Shown in pieces: positions 62,400-64,000 of a stretch of 64,000 nt of DNA. Origin of the DNA: Pseudomonadota bacterium (GTDB lineage: Bacteria; Desulfobacterota; Desulfobulbia; Desulfobulbales; SURF-16); NCBI GenBank assembly GCA_018897105.1, contig JAHILF010000041.1, positions 21,858 to 85,857 on the forward strand, given 5' to 3'. How positions within the stretch are numbered: the stretch's first letter is position 1; each line of letters begins with the position of its first letter. Below the pieces are notes generated by a model. That model did no database searches. It worked only from the letters and a program-made list of their open reading frames with translations, and was not told the DNA's origin. Position numbers and translations under genes: made by a program.

Positions 62400-63728
62400 T
62401 TACAATAGATCGCTTGCCAGTTCGGACAACTCTGATCTTTCCCCCTTTTGCAGATTGATATGGGAGTAGAGGGGTTGTCCCTGCATCTTTTCAATGAGAT
62501 AACTGAGCCCATTGGAAAGGCTGTCCAGGTAGGGATGATCGATCTGGAAAATATCCCCGGTGAAAACGATTTTTGAGCCTTCTCCGGCTCGGGTGATAAT
62601 CGTTTTCACTTCATGGGGGGTCAGGTTCTGGGCCTCGTCAACGATGAGGAAGATATTGACCAGACTGCGGCCGCGGATATAGGCCAGCGGTTCGATAACC
62701 AGTTTGTCCTCTTCCAGCAGCTGGTGGATATTCTTCGCCCTGTCGCTTGTTTCCGAGAATTGATTGCGGATAACGCCGAGATTATCGTAAAGAGGCTGCA
62801 TGTAGGGCTTCAGTTTTGACTGAATATCGCCGGGCAGGTAGCCGATGTCTTTATTGCTGAGCGGGATGACCGGTCTGGCCAGCAGGATCTGCCGGTAACT
62901 GCTCCGTCTTTCCAGGGCGGCGGCCAGAGCCAGCAGCGTCTTGCCCGTGCCGGCCTTGCCGGAGATGGTGACCAGGGGAATGGCGGCGTTCAGCAAACCG
63001 TGCAGGGCAAAGGTCTGTTCGGCGTTGCGGGGCTGGATACCGTAGGCTGTCTGCCGGTCAAGGCGATTGAGGCGTCCGCTTTTGCCGTTCAGGCAGGCCA
63101 GCACCGATTTCTTGCCGTTGCGCAGGATCATGTATTCATTGGCCAGCAGCGGCGGGGTCATCCTGATCTCTTCCGGGTCCACCTCATAGGGTTCCACATA
63201 GAATTTTTCAATGATCTCTTCCGCCACCTCCTCCTGCATGCGGCAACCAGTGTACAGAGCGGAGATATCCTTCACATGGTCCGTGGTGTAATCCTCGGCC
63301 ATCAGCCCCACCGCCTTGGCCTTCATGCGCATGTTGACGTCTTTGGTCACCAGGATGACCTGCCTTTGGGCATTGTCCTGGGCCACATGATAGGCGATGT
63401 TGAGAATATGGTGATCCGGCTTGGCGGGAATGAAGTTTGCCCGGAGATTGGGGTGGAATTCCTGCTCAAGCCGGATACTGATCTTGCCGCAATTGGGGCC
63501 GATACGGATGCCGCCGTTGAACATTTTGTCGCCGCTGAGTTCGTCTAAAGCGCGGGTGAACTGCCGGGCATGGAAATTGACCGTCTGGTCCCCTTTTTTG
63601 AAATGATCGAGTTCTTCGAGGACGGTAATGGGAATAACGATGTCATGTTCTTTAAACTGGTAGATGCAGGATGAATCGTGGAGAATAACGTTGGTATCAA
63701 GGACGAATATCTTCTTTTTTTTCGCCAT
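62400..63728 (-). CDS. PIN-PhoH family ATPase (PhoH2 type)
   Basis: A 442-residue protein with an N-terminal PIN RNase domain (FVLDTNVILHD with the first Asp, VLEELDHFKKG, VTKDVNMR) and a C-terminal PhoH ATPase (Walker A SGKAGTGKTLLAL near residue 253, Walker B IFLIVDEAQNLTP near residue 360). This is the PhoH2 layout, which unwinds and cleaves RNA. The name comes from phosphate starvation in E. coli PhoH; here the gene is far from the pho cluster. Length and motifs are complete. Confidence 0.93.
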   Translation of the reverse strand: MAKKKKIFVLDTNVILHDSSCIYQFKEHDIVIPITVLEELDHFKKGDQTVNFHARQFTRALDELSGDKMFNGGIRIGPNCGKISIRLEQEFHPNLRANFIPAKPDHHILNIAYHVAQDNAQRQVILVTKDVNMRMKAKAVGLMAEDYTTDHVKDISALYTGCRMQEEVAEEIIEKFYVEPYEVDPEEIRMTPPLLANEYMILRNGKKSVLACLNGKSGRLNRLDRQTAYGIQPRNAEQTFALHGLLNAAIPLVTISGKAGTGKTLLALAAALERRSSYRQILLARPVIPLSNKDIGYLPGDIQSKLKPYMQPLYDNLGVIRNQFSETSDRAKNIHQLLEEDKLVIEPLAYIRGRSLVNIFLIVDEAQNLTPHEVKTIITRAGEGSKIVFTGDIFQIDHPYLDSLSNGLSYLIEKMQGQPLYSHINLQKGERSELSELASDLL

Positions 63729-64000
63729 GCTCCCTTCCAGGGTGAGGGAAGAGTAGGTTTCCCGTCATAGAATTTTTGATATTATTATCAAGCTGAACCG
63801 TAACCTCTCCCGCTCATGTTTACTTGTCATTTTATCCGCATAAAGAACTAAGGAACTCGGAAAATGTTAATTTACCTGGATCGCGCCCGGATTTGGGTCA
63901 GATTTGGTTGCGCCGATTGAGCAAAACCGCAGGCGTAGCAGTGCTCCGGCGAGGATTTTGCGATTGAGGCACGGCCAAAGATGGCCTGAAGACGGGATGC
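63729..64000. other. Intergenic end of the window
   Basis: No gene with a believable protein is found in the last 272 bases. From 63905 to 63985 the sequence has partial inverted symmetry (GATTGAGCAAAACC... and ...GGATTTTGCGATTGAG) and may be part of another dispersed repeat that continues past the edge. The upstream half should hold the PhoH2 promoter, but I see no clear boxes. Confidence 0.3.

Overview
The window looks like a chromosomal segment of a Gram-negative anaerobe, most likely a member of the Desulfobacterota (Desulfobulbales-like). This is inferred from gene content rather than from any marker phylogeny. The pointers are SelB, a Cys-rich zinc-type HemB, a DUF4390/NtrY-like/NtrX-like block, a soluble chemoreceptor with a hemerythrin domain, a ClpX-like unfoldase, a PEP-CTERM protein of the VPIPG type, and many GTAG-type palindromic repeats. 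Most genes have balanced GC. One 3.8 kb gene (54938-58699) is clearly richer in G+C.

Layout. 1-7.6 kb: a partial CNNM/CorC-type membrane protein, PilZ, an M23-like peptidase, small proteins, an FmdB zinc ribbon, an Uup-type ABC-F ATPase, and a CheX-like phosphatase convergent with a frameshifted chemoreceptor-hemerythrin gene. 7.9-21.8 kb: a plus-strand block of housekeeping and regulatory genes (Mrp, MBL hydrolase, SelB, HflX, a HUH-fold protein, DUF4390, NtrY/NtrX-like pair, ClpX-like AAA+, HemB, nitroreductase). 21.8-30.4 kb: minus strand, with DUF480, a metallophosphoesterase, YchJ, then a tightly packed run in transcription order: kinase-like (SidJ-related) protein, DUF89/ARMT1-like protein, coiled-coil protein, CheD, CheB and a HEAT-repeat response regulator. 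30.6-40.9 kb: a sigma-54 promoter, hisB-lipoprotein-ttcA, tRNA-Gly, rplM-rpsI, argC-truA-aspartate aminotransferase, a DtxR-type regulator and YqeY. 41-49.3 kb: the phosphate regulon, with phoU-pstC-pstA-pstS-pstB divergent from phoB-phoR. 49.3-61.5 kb: an accessory region with integron-type attC sites but no visible integrase, HEPN-like and MNT genes, a duplicated transglutaminase-like gene flanking a high-GC secreted metalloprotease, and small metabolic enzymes. 62-63.7 kb: a PEP-CTERM protein and a PIN-PhoH ATPase.

How the genes fit together. PhoR/PhoB sense and answer phosphate limitation through the neighbouring Pst/PhoU genes. The NtrY/NtrX-like pair is an envelope-linked sigma-54 regulatory system, and a strong sigma-54 promoter lies at 30.64 kb. 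The CheB/CheD cluster is unusual: four of its six proteins belong to families that act, or have been proposed to act, on Glu/Gln side chains. Its sequence is peppered with single-base indels, often in homopolymers. These look more like sequencing or assembly error than genuine decay, but I cannot settle that from one sequence.

The most interesting leads are the SidJ-like/DUF89/CheD/CheB cluster, a domesticated IS200/IS605-like HUH protein coupled to hflX in a genome segment carrying GTAG REP-like palindromes, an integrase-less attC cassette array, and the insertion bracketed by duplicated transglutaminase genes.
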